From assembly GCF_002277895.1 (NCBI RefSeq), contig NZ_CP022998.1, positions 3,763,501 to 3,827,500 on the forward strand: a stretch of DNA of 64,000 bases, given 5' to 3'. Each line of letters opens with the position of its first letter. Positions within the stretch are counted from its first letter, which is position 1. The translations under genes were made by a program, and so were the position numbers. Below are positions 17,286 to 25,156 of this stretch, piece by piece. The stretch comes from Rhizobium sp. 11515TR. Lineage in GTDB: Bacteria; Pseudomonadota; Alphaproteobacteria; Rhizobiales; Rhizobiaceae. The notes below the pieces were generated by a model. That model was not told where the DNA came from. It was given only the letters and a program-made list of their open reading frames with translations, and did no database searches.

Positions 17286-17346
17286 TATTCATTGGCCGTC
17301 AAGCCGCGATCGCGCGCTTGTAAAATGCCTTTATTCATATATGAAT
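17286..17346. promoter_or_regulatory. Divergent control region with candidate IclR-type operators
   Basis: Between the importer and regulator genes there is a perfect 14-base palindrome ATTCATATATGAAT (17333-17346), and a TATTC half-site at 17286-17290. The same GAATA/TATTC half-site forms a 13-base palindrome at 18183-18195, before the amidohydrolase gene. These shared half-sites are plausible targets of the IclR protein encoded in between. Core promoter elements could not be fixed. Confidence 0.45.
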
Positions 17347-17381
17347 GATGATTCATGTTTCTTCGCATGGGGGACTTGTTG

Positions 17382-18173
17382 GTGAGCATAGAAGACGACA
17401 GTGACCGCTACCGCGCACCGGCGCTGGACAAGGGGCTCGACATTTTGGAGCTGCTGGCGACGATCGACGGCGGCTTGACGCAGGCCGAGATTGCCAAGGC
17501 GCTCAACAAGAGCCCCAACGAATTCTACCGCATGCTCGATCGTCTCGTACGGCGCGGCTATGTGCAGCGGCAGGATGGCGACCGCTTCTATCTGACGCTG
17601 AAGCTCTTCGGCCTTGCGCATTATCATGCGCCGGTGCGTCGCCTCGTCTCCTTCGCCACGCCGCTGATGCGCGAATTCTCCAACCGTGCCGAACAGGCCT
17701 GTCATCTGGCGATTTATGATCGCGGCTCGGTCGTCGTCATCGCGCAGCAGGATTCGCCGACCTATTGGGGCATCTCCATCCGCGTCGGCGCGCAGATCAA
17801 TCTCTATAATACCGGCTCCGGCCATATTCTTCTGGCATTCCGGGATGCAAAGCAGCGCCAGATGATGATCAACGAGCAGAGACGCCAGGAACAGGATCCG
17901 GAGGAGCCGCCTGCCGATCTCGAGGAAAAGCTTGCAGCAATCCGTGAAAAGGGCTTCGAAACCATGAGCAGCCTGCAGACGAGCGGCGTACACAATATTT
18001 CCGCGCCCGTGCTGGCAATGGACGGCAACGCGCTTGCCGCCCTCACCTGCCCCTATATCGAGCCAGTGAACCCGAAGGCGCCTACGCGCGAGCAGGTGGT
18101 CGAATATGTCCGGGAAGCGGCCAAGCAAATCTCCGAAACCGTGGCCGGCACAGTGGACAAGGCCGAGTTATAA
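17382..18173 (+). CDS. IclR family transcriptional regulator
   Basis: A 263-residue regulator. A winged helix near residues 15-65 (ALDKGLDILELLA, then TQAEIAKALNKSPNEFYRMLDRL) is followed by an IclR effector domain with GSVVVIAQQDSP, GSGHILLAF and a C-terminal APVLAMDGNALAALT. The GTG at 17382 is chosen because GGGGGA lies seven bases upstream; ATGs at 17355 and 17367 are in frame, but I see no good ribosome site for them. It is divergent from the ABC importer and upstream of the amidohydrolase-MaoC-CoA-transferase genes, so it probably controls both sets in response to a pathway intermediate. Confidence 0.9.
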   Translation: MSIEDDSDRYRAPALDKGLDILELLATIDGGLTQAEIAKALNKSPNEFYRMLDRLVRRGYVQRQDGDRFYLTLKLFGLAHYHAPVRRLVSFATPLMREFSNRAEQACHLAIYDRGSVVVIAQQDSPTYWGISIRVGAQINLYNTGSGHILLAFRDAKQRQMMINEQRRQEQDPEEPPADLEEKLAAIREKGFETMSSLQTSGVHNISAPVLAMDGNALAALTCPYIEPVNPKAPTREQVVEYVREAAKQISETVAGTVDKAEL

Positions 18174-18182
18174 TTTTTATTT

Positions 18183-18195
18183 GAATAAACTATTC
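18183..18195. promoter_or_regulatory. Candidate operator palindrome GAATA-N3-TATTC
   Basis: A perfect inverted repeat with five-base arms lies 10 bases after the regulator's stop and 43 bases before the amidohydrolase ATG. Its half-site recurs in the divergent control region at 17286-17290. Confidence 0.4.
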
Positions 18196-18238
18196 TTCTG
18201 TGAGTATATGTTGAGCAAGCAGGTATGGGAGGAACGCC

Positions 18239-19075
18239 ATGCTTTTCGACAGCCATCTGCACATCGTCGACCGGAAACGTCTCGCCTATCCTTGGCTGGC
18301 CGGCGCCGGCGCGCTCAATCGCGACAGCCTCTATGAAGACTATGCGCGCGAGGCCAAGCGGCTTGGGATCACCGATACGCTTCACATGGAAGTCGACGTC
18401 GCCGAGGATGATATCGAACGGGAAAGCGATTACGTCAAAGGCCTGAGCCGTGAGCCCGGCAGCCTCCTCAGGGGTGCCATCGCCGCCTGCCGCCCTGAGA
18501 GCACGAACTTCCCCGCCTATCTCGAACGCGTACTTGCCGATCCTTTCGTCAAAGGTTTCCGCCGTGTACTGCATGTCGTGCCAGATGACGTCTCCGAGGG
18601 CTCCCTCTTCCGCGAAAACCTGAAGCGGCTCGGCAATACCAGGCTCACCTTCGATCTCTGTGTCCTGCCGCATCAGATGTCCAAGGCGCTCGCGCTCATC
18701 GACCTCAATCCCAATATCCGCTTCGTCCTCGACCATTGCGGCGTACCGGCGGTGAAGGATGGCTTCAGCGAAAGCTGGGCGGCAGGGATCACGGAAGCGG
18801 CGAAACGCCCGAATGTAATCGTCAAGATTTCCGGTGTGATCGCCTATGCAGATCCAGACAACTGGGCGCCGGAAACGCTGCGTCCCTTCGTCGAACATTG
18901 CATCGCAAGCTTCGGCTGGGATCGTGTCATATGGGGCAGCGATTGGCCGGTCTGCACGCTCGGCGGCAATCTCTCCACCTGGGTCGCTGCCACTCACGCA
19001 CTAATGCAAGGCGTAAGCAGCGACGAACGAAACCGGCTCTATCGCCTCAATGCCAAGCGCCTCTGGTCTCTTTGA
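18239..19075 (+). CDS. Amidohydrolase-2 family lactonase-like protein (L-fuconolactonase/COG3618 type)
   Basis: A 278-residue TIM-barrel hydrolase. The metal motif DSHLHIVD is at residues 4-11 with His6 and His8. FVLDHCGVP in the middle and WGSDWPVC near the C-terminus supply the later histidine and aspartate. This pattern and length are those of sugar-lactone hydrolases such as L-fuconolactonase and L-rhamnonolactonase. A GGGAGG precedes the ATG. In this locus it would open the lactone made by a sugar 1-dehydrogenase and feed the enolase-superfamily dehydratase. Other amidohydrolase-2 members are decarboxylases, so activity is not certain. Confidence 0.8.
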   Translation: MLFDSHLHIVDRKRLAYPWLAGAGALNRDSLYEDYAREAKRLGITDTLHMEVDVAEDDIERESDYVKGLSREPGSLLRGAIAACRPESTNFPAYLERVLADPFVKGFRRVLHVVPDDVSEGSLFRENLKRLGNTRLTFDLCVLPHQMSKALALIDLNPNIRFVLDHCGVPAVKDGFSESWAAGITEAAKRPNVIVKISGVIAYADPDNWAPETLRPFVEHCIASFGWDRVIWGSDWPVCTLGGNLSTWVAATHALMQGVSSDERNRLYRLNAKRLWSL

Positions 19076-19105
19076 GATCGGAGGTGTTCCATCGAAAGAC
19101 ACGTC

Positions 19106-19651
19106 ATGACCGCCACCGTCGGCATATCCAGCACCCATCCGAAGACCATGCCGGCCGATCACGCCGAGATTCCTGTCTGGAATGCGGAAAACTGGTTCTA
19201 CGAAGATTTCGAAATCGGCCAGAAGATCCGCTCGCTGCGCCGCACGATCTCCGAAGGCGAGTCCCAGCAGTTCAACGCGCTGGTGCTTGACATGCATCCT
19301 TACGTCAGCGATCAGATCTTCGCCGAAACCGAGGGCCTGTTCGGCAAGCGGCTCGTTGCCGGTGCCTTCGTCTTTTCCGCCGGCCTCGGGCTCGTCGCCA
19401 CCAATTGCGTCAACGCCTTTTCCTATGGCTACGACAAGCTGCGCTTCATCAAGCCCACCTTCATCGGTGAGACGATCTACACCATCCGCACCAATCTGGA
19501 TAAGCAGCCGAAATATGCCGAGCTCGGCCTGATCCGCTCTTCTTACGAAGTCTTTAAGGGCGAAGGCGAGCTGGTGCTCTATTGCGAGCATATCCAGACC
19601 GTACGCTACAGGAACGGTCGGCCGGCGGACGCACCGCCGCTGAAAGTCTGA
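19106..19651 (+). CDS. MaoC-like protein lacking the catalytic histidine
   Basis: A 181-residue hot-dog-fold protein with an N-terminal extension of about 28 residues compared with the MaoC protein at 9458-9919. The two share NAFSYGYDKLRF-like strands and the IGET/IGDT segment, so they are paralogues within one locus. In the active-site loop this copy reads LDMHPYVSD: Asp62 remains but Val67 stands where the catalytic histidine should be. It may be a non-catalytic partner, as in heterodimeric R-hydratases, or may use another mechanism. It is 30 bases after the amidohydrolase gene and one base before the CoA-transferase gene. Confidence 0.8.
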   Translation: MTATVGISSTHPKTMPADHAEIPVWNAENWFYEDFEIGQKIRSLRRTISEGESQQFNALVLDMHPYVSDQIFAETEGLFGKRLVAGAFVFSAGLGLVATNCVNAFSYGYDKLRFIKPTFIGETIYTIRTNLDKQPKYAELGLIRSSYEVFKGEGELVLYCEHIQTVRYRNGRPADAPPLKV

Positions 19652-19652
19652 C

Positions 19653-20810
19653 ATGACCAAGGATAACGAAGACGGCCTGCTCTCCGGCATCATCGTGCTG
19701 GATATGAGCCAGTTTCTTGCCGGCCCGATGGCGGCGCTACGGCTCGGCGATCTCGGCGCGAGGATCATCAAGGTCGAGCGGCCCGATGGCGGCGATCTCT
19801 GCCGCCGGCTTTATCTCAGCGACACCGAGATCGGCGGCGATTCCACGCTCTTTCACGCCATCAACCGCGGCAAGGAGAGCTTTGCCGTCAATATGAAGGA
19901 TGAGGGCGACCTGCAGGAACTGCGCCAGCTCATCGCCAAGGCCGACGTCATCATCCAGAATTTTCGCCCCGGCGTCATCGAAAGGCTTGGCCTCGACTAC
20001 GCTGCCGTTGCCGCGATCAATCCGCGCATTGTTTATGGCAGCATCACCGGATACGGCCCTGACAATGAATGGCGCCACTTCCCCGGACAGGATCTCCTGG
20101 CCCAGGCCCGCTCCGGCGTCATGTGGCTGAATGGCGAGGCGGATGACGGGCCTGTGCCCTTCGGCCTCGCCGTCGCCGACATGCTGGCCGGCAATCTCCT
20201 GGTTCAGGCCATCCTTGCCGGACTGGTGCGCCGCGGCGTCACCGGCCACGGCGTGCATGTGGAGACGAGCTTGCTGGAGGCGCTGGTCGATTTCCAGTTC
20301 GAAGTGCTGACCACACATCTGAACGACGGCGGCCGACTGCCGAAGAAATCCGCCGTGCGCAATGCCCACGCCTATCTCGCGGCGCCGTATGGCGTCTATC
20401 GCTGTGCCGATGGCTGGCTGGCATTGGCGATGATGCCGCTGGAAAAACTCACGCCACTGCTCGATCTGCCCGCGCTTGCCGGTTATACGCCGGATGATGC
20501 CTTCCAGCGCCGCGACGAGATCAAGAGCATGATCGCCAACCGCCTGCGGGAAAAGACGGTTCAGCAATGGCTCGCCATTCTGGAGCCCGCCGATATCTGG
20601 GCGGCGGAAGTGCTGGATTGGCCGAAACTCTTGCAAAGTGCCGCCTTCCGTAAGCTCGAAATGCTGCAGACGGTGACACGCAATGACGGAACATCCGTGT
20701 GCACGACGGCAAGCCCGATCCGGGTGAATGGTGTTCGAGCCAAGAACGATATGGCGGCGCCGACGATCGGCGAGCAGTCAGACAAGGTCAGGGCGGAGTT
20801 TCTTCGGTAA
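19653..20810 (+). CDS. Class III (CaiB/BaiF) CoA-transferase family protein
   Basis: A 385-residue enzyme that would move CoA between two carboxylic acids in the cytoplasm. Motifs: IIVLDMSQFLAGP at residues 13-25, IIKVERPDGGD at 38-48, NFRPGVIERLGLDY at 103-116, and the catalytic aspartate Asp147 in GQDLLAQARSG. Length is normal (380-410). It begins one base after the MaoC stop, which implies co-translation. The genes around it suggest the acceptor is an acid derived from a sugar, possibly made after the dehydratase step; donor and acceptor cannot be read from sequence. Confidence 0.88.
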   Translation: MTKDNEDGLLSGIIVLDMSQFLAGPMAALRLGDLGARIIKVERPDGGDLCRRLYLSDTEIGGDSTLFHAINRGKESFAVNMKDEGDLQELRQLIAKADVIIQNFRPGVIERLGLDYAAVAAINPRIVYGSITGYGPDNEWRHFPGQDLLAQARSGVMWLNGEADDGPVPFGLAVADMLAGNLLVQAILAGLVRRGVTGHGVHVETSLLEALVDFQFEVLTTHLNDGGRLPKKSAVRNAHAYLAAPYGVYRCADGWLALAMMPLEKLTPLLDLPALAGYTPDDAFQRRDEIKSMIANRLREKTVQQWLAILEPADIWAAEVLDWPKLLQSAAFRKLEMLQTVTRNDGTSVCTTASPIRVNGVRAKNDMAAPTIGEQSDKVRAEFLR

Positions 20811-20857
20811 CTCATCGCACATTTTGTATGCGCTGGCCTGACATATCTTCCAAAACG

Positions 20858-20886
20858 AAAAAGGGCGCCGCATCCCTGCGACACCC
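20858..20886 (-). terminator. Rho-independent terminator of the transaldolase gene
   Basis: On the minus strand a ten-base stem with two G-T pairs (20863-20872 with 20877-20886) and a four-base GGGA loop is followed directly by five Ts (20858-20862). It lies about 40 bases after the transaldolase stop, in the gap between two convergent genes. Confidence 0.7.
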
Positions 20887-20928
20887 CTCTCAAATCATAA
20901 CTCCCCAAAGAGAGAGCCAATCTCACTT

Positions 20929-21894
20929 TCAAGCCGCAGCGAGCTGCAGCTCCTTGCTGACCATGGCGCGCAGCGTGCCGAGATCCTTGGCGAAAGCACG
21001 GATGCCTTCGGAAAGCTTCTCGGTTGCCATTGCGTCTTCGTTCATCATCCAGCGGAAGGTCTTTTCGTCGACGGCGATCTTCTCGACCGAGCCCTTGGGC
21101 TCCGGCGAGAGCTTGCGCTCCAGCTTGCCTTCGTCCTTGGAAAGCTCGTCGAGCAGGTTCGGGCTGATCGTCAGGCGATCGCAGCCGGCCAGCGCTTCGA
21201 TTTCGCCGGTGTTGCGGAAGGAGGCCCCCATGACGATCGTCTTGATGTCGTTGGCCTTGTAGTAGTGATAGATGTCGCGCACCGAGATGACGCCCGGATC
21301 TTCCTCTGCCGTGTAGTCCTTGCCGGTCGACTTCTTGTACCAGTCGAGAATGCGGCCGACGAAGGGCGAGATCAGGAATGCCTTGGCGTCGGCGCAGGCA
21401 ATCGCCTGGGCCTTGCTGAAGAGCAGCGTCAGATTGCAGTCGATGCCTTCCTTCTGCAGCACTTCGGCGGCGCGAATGCCTTCCCAGGTGGAGGCGAGCT
21501 TGATCAGGATGCGGTCACGCTCGATGCCGCGCTCCTTGTAGGCGGCGATGATGGCGCGGGCCTTGGCAAGCGATGCTTCGGTGTTGAAGGAGAGGTCGGC
21601 ATCGACTTCGGTGGAGACGCGACCGGGAACGAGGCCGGAGAGCGCTGCGCCGACTGAGATCGCCAGACGGTCGGCAACTGCGGCAACGACGGCTTCGGAG
21701 GCGCCGCCCTGCTTCTTGCCCCAGGAAACGGCTTCCTTGATCGCGTCGGCGAACATCGGCGTGCCAAGCGCCTTCAGCACGATGGTCGGGTTGGTGGTGC
21801 AATCCACCGGCTTCAGGCGAGCGACTGCCTCTATATCGCCGGTATCGGCCACGACCGTCGTCATGGCGCGGAGTTGATCAAGCTTGGAAGTCAT
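20929..21894 (-). CDS. tal: Transaldolase
   Basis: This enzyme of the non-oxidative pentose phosphate pathway transfers a dihydroxyacetone unit from sedoheptulose 7-phosphate to glyceraldehyde 3-phosphate. The 321 residues match the TalB type. Asp17 (VADTGD), Glu96 (STEVDADLSF) and the Schiff-base Lys132 (ILIKLASTWEG) fall at the E. coli TalB positions. The ATG at 21894 has AAGGA upstream. It is transcribed alone, away from a SorC-type regulator gene and towards the CoA-transferase gene. Pentose-phosphate function fits the two sugar and polyol clusters on either side, but no sequence ties it to them. Confidence 0.95.
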   Translation of the reverse strand: MTSKLDQLRAMTTVVADTGDIEAVARLKPVDCTTNPTIVLKALGTPMFADAIKEAVSWGKKQGGASEAVVAAVADRLAISVGAALSGLVPGRVSTEVDADLSFNTEASLAKARAIIAAYKERGIERDRILIKLASTWEGIRAAEVLQKEGIDCNLTLLFSKAQAIACADAKAFLISPFVGRILDWYKKSTGKDYTAEEDPGVISVRDIYHYYKANDIKTIVMGASFRNTGEIEALAGCDRLTISPNLLDELSKDEGKLERKLSPEPKGSVEKIAVDEKTFRWMMNEDAMATEKLSEGIRAFAKDLGTLRAMVSKELQLAAA

Positions 21895-22254
21895 AACAGG
21901 TATCCTTGTTGAATGAGGCCCATTTGGATGGGAGATGTCGGGCAGCAGATCCGATCTTTTCGTCGGGCGGACTTGAAGGCGTCAGGGATGCAGCCTTCCT
22001 TCTCCTATGTTTCGGTAACGGGATAAAAAGCGCGAAAGTTCCATTTCCGGTGAACGGCCGAGCGATGAGGAGACAACCTTCCGAAAACAGGCTTTTCGCC
22101 GGCACCGGGCGCCCTATATGGCTCCCTGTCCGGCCTGGCACTTGCTCGGAGCAGCACTCGCACATTGTCCTCCTCGATTGGACAAGACCGAATTCCTCAC
22201 CACCGACTATCAGCAATCTCACACGGAAAAGTCAAGGACATTTGTGCAATTCGA

Positions 22255-22282
22255 TTGACATAAGTTTCATGTCATAGAATAT
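22255..22282 (+). promoter_or_regulatory. Candidate promoter and operator of the SorC-type regulator gene
   Basis: TTGACA (22255-22260) and GAATAT (22277-22282) are spaced by 16 bases. TGACAT and ATGTCA are inverted inside the spacer (22256-22274), so a repressor bound there would block the promoter. The rest of the 500-base gap 21895-22394 shows no gene or repeat that I recognise. Confidence 0.45.
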
Positions 22283-22394
22283 CTGCAGCAGAAGAGCCGA
22301 TCTCGCCTGCTCCTGTCATCCGCCATAGCCACATTTCGCTCTCAGGCGGATCATGACGTTAAATGACGTGTGCGACAATCTTGCCGGAGGACCT

Positions 22395-23384
22395 GTGGCC
22401 AAACTGAGACGCGGAACCCATACCGCTTATTCGGAGACCTCCTCCCTGAGGCTTCGCGCCGCCTGGCTCTATTACAATCAGGGTCTGACGCAGAAGGATG
22501 TTGCCGAGCAGCTCGGCATCAGCCGCACCACGGTCATCCGCTTGCTGGACGAGGCCATGCGCCGCGCCGAAGTGCAGATCTGGATCACCGAAGGCATCGA
22601 TGATTGCGTTGAGCTGGCGATCAAGCTCGAACGCACCTATGGGCTCGACGAGGCGATCGTCGTTCCCGAGCCCGCCGGCGGCAATGTCAACGCTCAGGCA
22701 AAGAGCGTCGGCCTGGCACTCGGCCAGTTCCTGACGGAGGCCATCCCCGACAATTATACGATCGGCGTCGGCTGGGGCCGGACGATGACGGCTTCGCTCG
22801 CGAGCTTCCGCCCGACCCGCCGCGACAATTGCAAGGTGGTCTCCCTGCTCGGCGGTATCGTCGCGGTCCACCAGACAAACCCGATTGACTATACGTGGCG
22901 CCTGGCAAGCCAGCTTGGCGCGGAATGCTACATGTTCCTGGCGCCGCTTCTCGTCGATTCTGTCGAGACCAAGCGCAATCTCATCGAAAAATGCGGCCTC
23001 GAGGCCATCTACCGGCTGGCGGAGAACCTCGATCTCGCCATTGTCAGTTGCGGCGATATCGGCCCGCAATCGACCTCCTTATCGGAGGGCTTCATTTCAA
23101 AGCGGGAACTGGAGGAGCTGATCGACATGGGCTGCGTCTGCGACACCATGTTCAACTTCCTCGATGCCGACGGCAATTCGGTGGATCATCCGATCAACAA
23201 GCGTGTCATGTCCGTCGATCTCGATACGCTGAAAAAGGCAAAGCACATCGTGATCTCCTCCGGCGGCGCCCACCGCGCCCAGGCGATCAGCGCCACCATC
23301 AAGCGCATCGGCTGCAATACGCTGATTACGGATGAGAGCGCTGCCAAGGCGCTGCTGCAGATGGCTTTGGCGAAGGCGGCTTGA
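22395..23384 (+). CDS. SorC/DeoR-type sugar-binding transcriptional regulator
   Basis: A 329-residue regulator with an N-terminal helix-turn-helix (LYYNQGLTQKDVAEQLGISRTTVIRLL as two segments, residues about 25-50) and a C-terminal sugar-phosphate-binding domain (IGVGWGRTM, then VVSLLGGI, then VISSGGAHRAQAI). The GTG at 22395 is preferred because GGAGG lies six bases before it; the ATG at 22353 is in frame but less well placed. It stands alone between transaldolase and an intergenic repeat. Family members such as EryD and DeoR-like SorC proteins sense phosphorylated sugars. Its target genes cannot be told from the window. Confidence 0.85.
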   Translation: MAKLRRGTHTAYSETSSLRLRAAWLYYNQGLTQKDVAEQLGISRTTVIRLLDEAMRRAEVQIWITEGIDDCVELAIKLERTYGLDEAIVVPEPAGGNVNAQAKSVGLALGQFLTEAIPDNYTIGVGWGRTMTASLASFRPTRRDNCKVVSLLGGIVAVHQTNPIDYTWRLASQLGAECYMFLAPLLVDSVETKRNLIEKCGLEAIYRLAENLDLAIVSCGDIGPQSTSLSEGFISKRELEELIDMGCVCDTMFNFLDADGNSVDHPINKRVMSVDLDTLKKAKHIVISSGGAHRAQAISATIKRIGCNTLITDESAAKALLQMALAKAA

Positions 23385-23412
23385 GCAATTGCATTTGAGT
23401 ATGCGGAGGGTG

Positions 23413-23606
23413 CATACCCCCTCTGTCACTTCGTGACATCTCCCCCACAAGGGAGAGATTGTAGGGAGTTTGCGGCTCCCTCCAGCGAATGCTCCACAAT
23501 GGTAATTTCAGCGAATTCGATATCTGCTTTGAACTAAGAAGCCGCTGCGGATTACCAATCTCCCCCTTTGTGGGGGAGATGTCCCGAAAGGGACAGAGGG
23601 GGGTAT
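23413..23606. repeat. 190-bp element with long terminal inverted repeats, copy A3
   Basis: Left arm 23413-23460 and right arm 23556-23606 are inverted copies of each other, sharing the CTCTGTCAC and CATCTCCCCCACAA blocks of A1 and A2. The middle begins GTAGGGAGTTTGCGG, which matches the reverse complement of A1's middle, so A1 and A3 are in opposite orientation. The element occupies the gap between the SorC-type regulator and the convergent methyltransferase gene. Confidence 0.8.
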
Positions 23607-23646
23607 CACGGGCACCGCAACCTCGGAGCTACAAGAGCTCGCCCCC

Positions 23647-24519
23647 TCAAGCATCCCCCGCTTCCCACCCCAGCATCGCCCGCTTGCGCGTCAGCCCCCA
23701 GTGATAGCCCGTGAGCTGACCGTTCTTCCCGAGCGCGCGATGGCAGGGCACGACGAAGGAGATCGGGTTGCGGCCGACAGCTGCGCCCACGGCCCGCATC
23801 GCCGTCGGCTGGCCAATATCCTTGGCTATGTCGGAATAGGTCACCGCGCGGCCCATTGGGATCTTCAACAGGCTTTCCCAGACGCGAAGCTGGAAATCCG
23901 AGCCGATCAGCACGACGCGCAGCGGCTGGTCGCTCGACCAGTTCGAGCGCTCGAAGATGCGGGCCGCATAAGGTGCCGTCGCATTTGGATCCTCGATGAA
24001 CTCGGCATTAGGCCAGCGGCAGGTCATGTCTGCGAGGCAAGCCTTCTCATTGCCGGAATCGCTGAAGGCGAGACCGGCAAGGCCGCGATCCGTGACCATG
24101 ATCAAGGCGAGGCCGAAGGGCGAGATATGAAACGCATAGCGCATCACCAGGCCACTGCCCCTCGCCTTCCATTCGCCCGGAGACATCGCCTCATGTGTCA
24201 CGAAAAGATCGTGCAGCCGGCTGGGGCCGGAAAGGCCGACCTCGAAAGAGGCCTCCAGCAGCGGCAAATCCTCCTTGCGCAGAAGGCGCTTGGCATGGTC
24301 GAGCGTGACGGCCTGAAGGAAGGCCTTGGGTGACAGCCCGGCCCAGCGTGTAAACGTCTTCTGCAGCTGGGTCGGCGACTGGCCGAGCCTTTCAGCCAGC
24401 ATCTCCAGCGACGGCTGGTCGCGATATTCCTCAGTGATGAGCTCGATGACCTCCCGCACGGTGTCGTAATCCTGACCTTCCGGGGTGATGTCTTTCTTCA
24501 GCTGTGCAATCGCATTCAT
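23647..24519 (-). CDS. AraC-type HTH / O6-methylguanine-DNA methyltransferase fusion (Ada-like)
   Basis: A 290-residue protein with an AraC helix-turn-helix domain first (about residues 20-110: SLEMLAERLGQSPTQLQKTF and AFLQAVTLDHAKRLL) and an O6-alkylguanine-DNA alkyltransferase domain second. The acceptor cysteine lies in VVPCHR and the LTGYHWGL segment follows. It takes alkyl groups from guanine in DNA in a suicide reaction. The N-terminal zinc-cysteine domain of E. coli Ada, which senses methylphosphotriesters, is absent, so any regulatory switch must differ. AAGGAG lies eight bases before the ATG at 24519. Confidence 0.92.
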   Translation of the reverse strand: MNAIAQLKKDITPEGQDYDTVREVIELITEEYRDQPSLEMLAERLGQSPTQLQKTFTRWAGLSPKAFLQAVTLDHAKRLLRKEDLPLLEASFEVGLSGPSRLHDLFVTHEAMSPGEWKARGSGLVMRYAFHISPFGLALIMVTDRGLAGLAFSDSGNEKACLADMTCRWPNAEFIEDPNATAPYAARIFERSNWSSDQPLRVVLIGSDFQLRVWESLLKIPMGRAVTYSDIAKDIGQPTAMRAVGAAVGRNPISFVVPCHRALGKNGQLTGYHWGLTRKRAMLGWEAGDA

Positions 24520-24630
24520 GATCTTTCTCCTTGGAAAGGAGAAAACCACGGCAAGAGGGCTAAAACCACCCGTTTCTTGCGCATGTGGTCTCTCTGCGAA
24601 AATGTGATGTCGCCGATTTGGGCAGGCTGC

Positions 24631-25134
24631 TCATATCCGCTGTGTTACGGTCGCCAAGGCACGTTTGAAGGCCTTGGCAAAACTCTCACGATCCTCCGGA
24701 TTGAGGAAAGAGCCGACATCGGTGTCGTGGTTTCTGTCCCGGACATGCATGGAAACAACGCCGATCTCGCTGTGACGGCGAACCAGGAAGCGCGTCCAGA
24801 ACGGATTGAAATCATGTTCCACCATGCGGCCCGTCGGCGAGAATTTCCGGATGGAAACGTTGGTGCGCGATACCGTCACCTCTTCGCGCACACGGCCCGA
24901 GCGGTAGTTCAGCCAGAAGGCACCATAGAGCAGGAAGAAATCGGCGCCGAAGAAAATGCCGATCGGCCAGGCGCCGCGCGTGACGAAGAGAATGCTGTAG
25001 AAGAGACAGAAGATGCCCGCCAAGGCCAGCATGACCCTGAACCCCTTTCGCGGCAGCGAGCGATGGGGAAACAATTCGGCGGCGAAAACCGGCCTGTTGC
25101 CGTCTCCAGCCGTATCGGCGTTGCGTTTCGTCAT
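24631..25134 (-). CDS. DUF2244 family membrane protein
   Basis: A 167-residue protein with two adjacent membrane helices (roughly residues 35-75: VMLALAGIFCLFYSIL and WPIGIFFGADFFLLYGAFW) and a soluble C-terminal half with FNPFWTRFLV and FLNPEDRESFAKAFKRAL. These match DUF2244, a family of unknown function common in alphaproteobacteria. The ATG at 25134 is used; an upstream extension to 25224 would overlap the divergent endonuclease III gene. The 22 bases between the two starts leave little room for separate promoters. Confidence 0.75.
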   Translation of the reverse strand: MTKRNADTAGDGNRPVFAAELFPHRSLPRKGFRVMLALAGIFCLFYSILFVTRGAWPIGIFFGADFFLLYGAFWLNYRSGRVREEVTVSRTNVSIRKFSPTGRMVEHDFNPFWTRFLVRRHSEIGVVSMHVRDRNHDTDVGSFLNPEDRESFAKAFKRALATVTQRI

Positions 25135-25156
25135 AGGACTTGAGTATAGGTCGCTT

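Noticed and set aside
7489..20810. Plain L-fucose oxidative operon
   Set aside because: The dehydratase is too short for known L-fuconate dehydratase, and no FAH-type hydrolase or aldolase is present while MaoC and CoA-transferase genes are.
6183..23606. Palindromic repeats as CRISPR units
   Set aside because: The repeats are three dispersed elements with inverted arms, not short direct repeats with spacers, and no cas gene is present.
24577..25143. Plus-strand 188-residue frame opposite the DUF2244 gene
   Set aside because: The minus-strand product has clear membrane helices and family motifs; the plus frame is a shadow.
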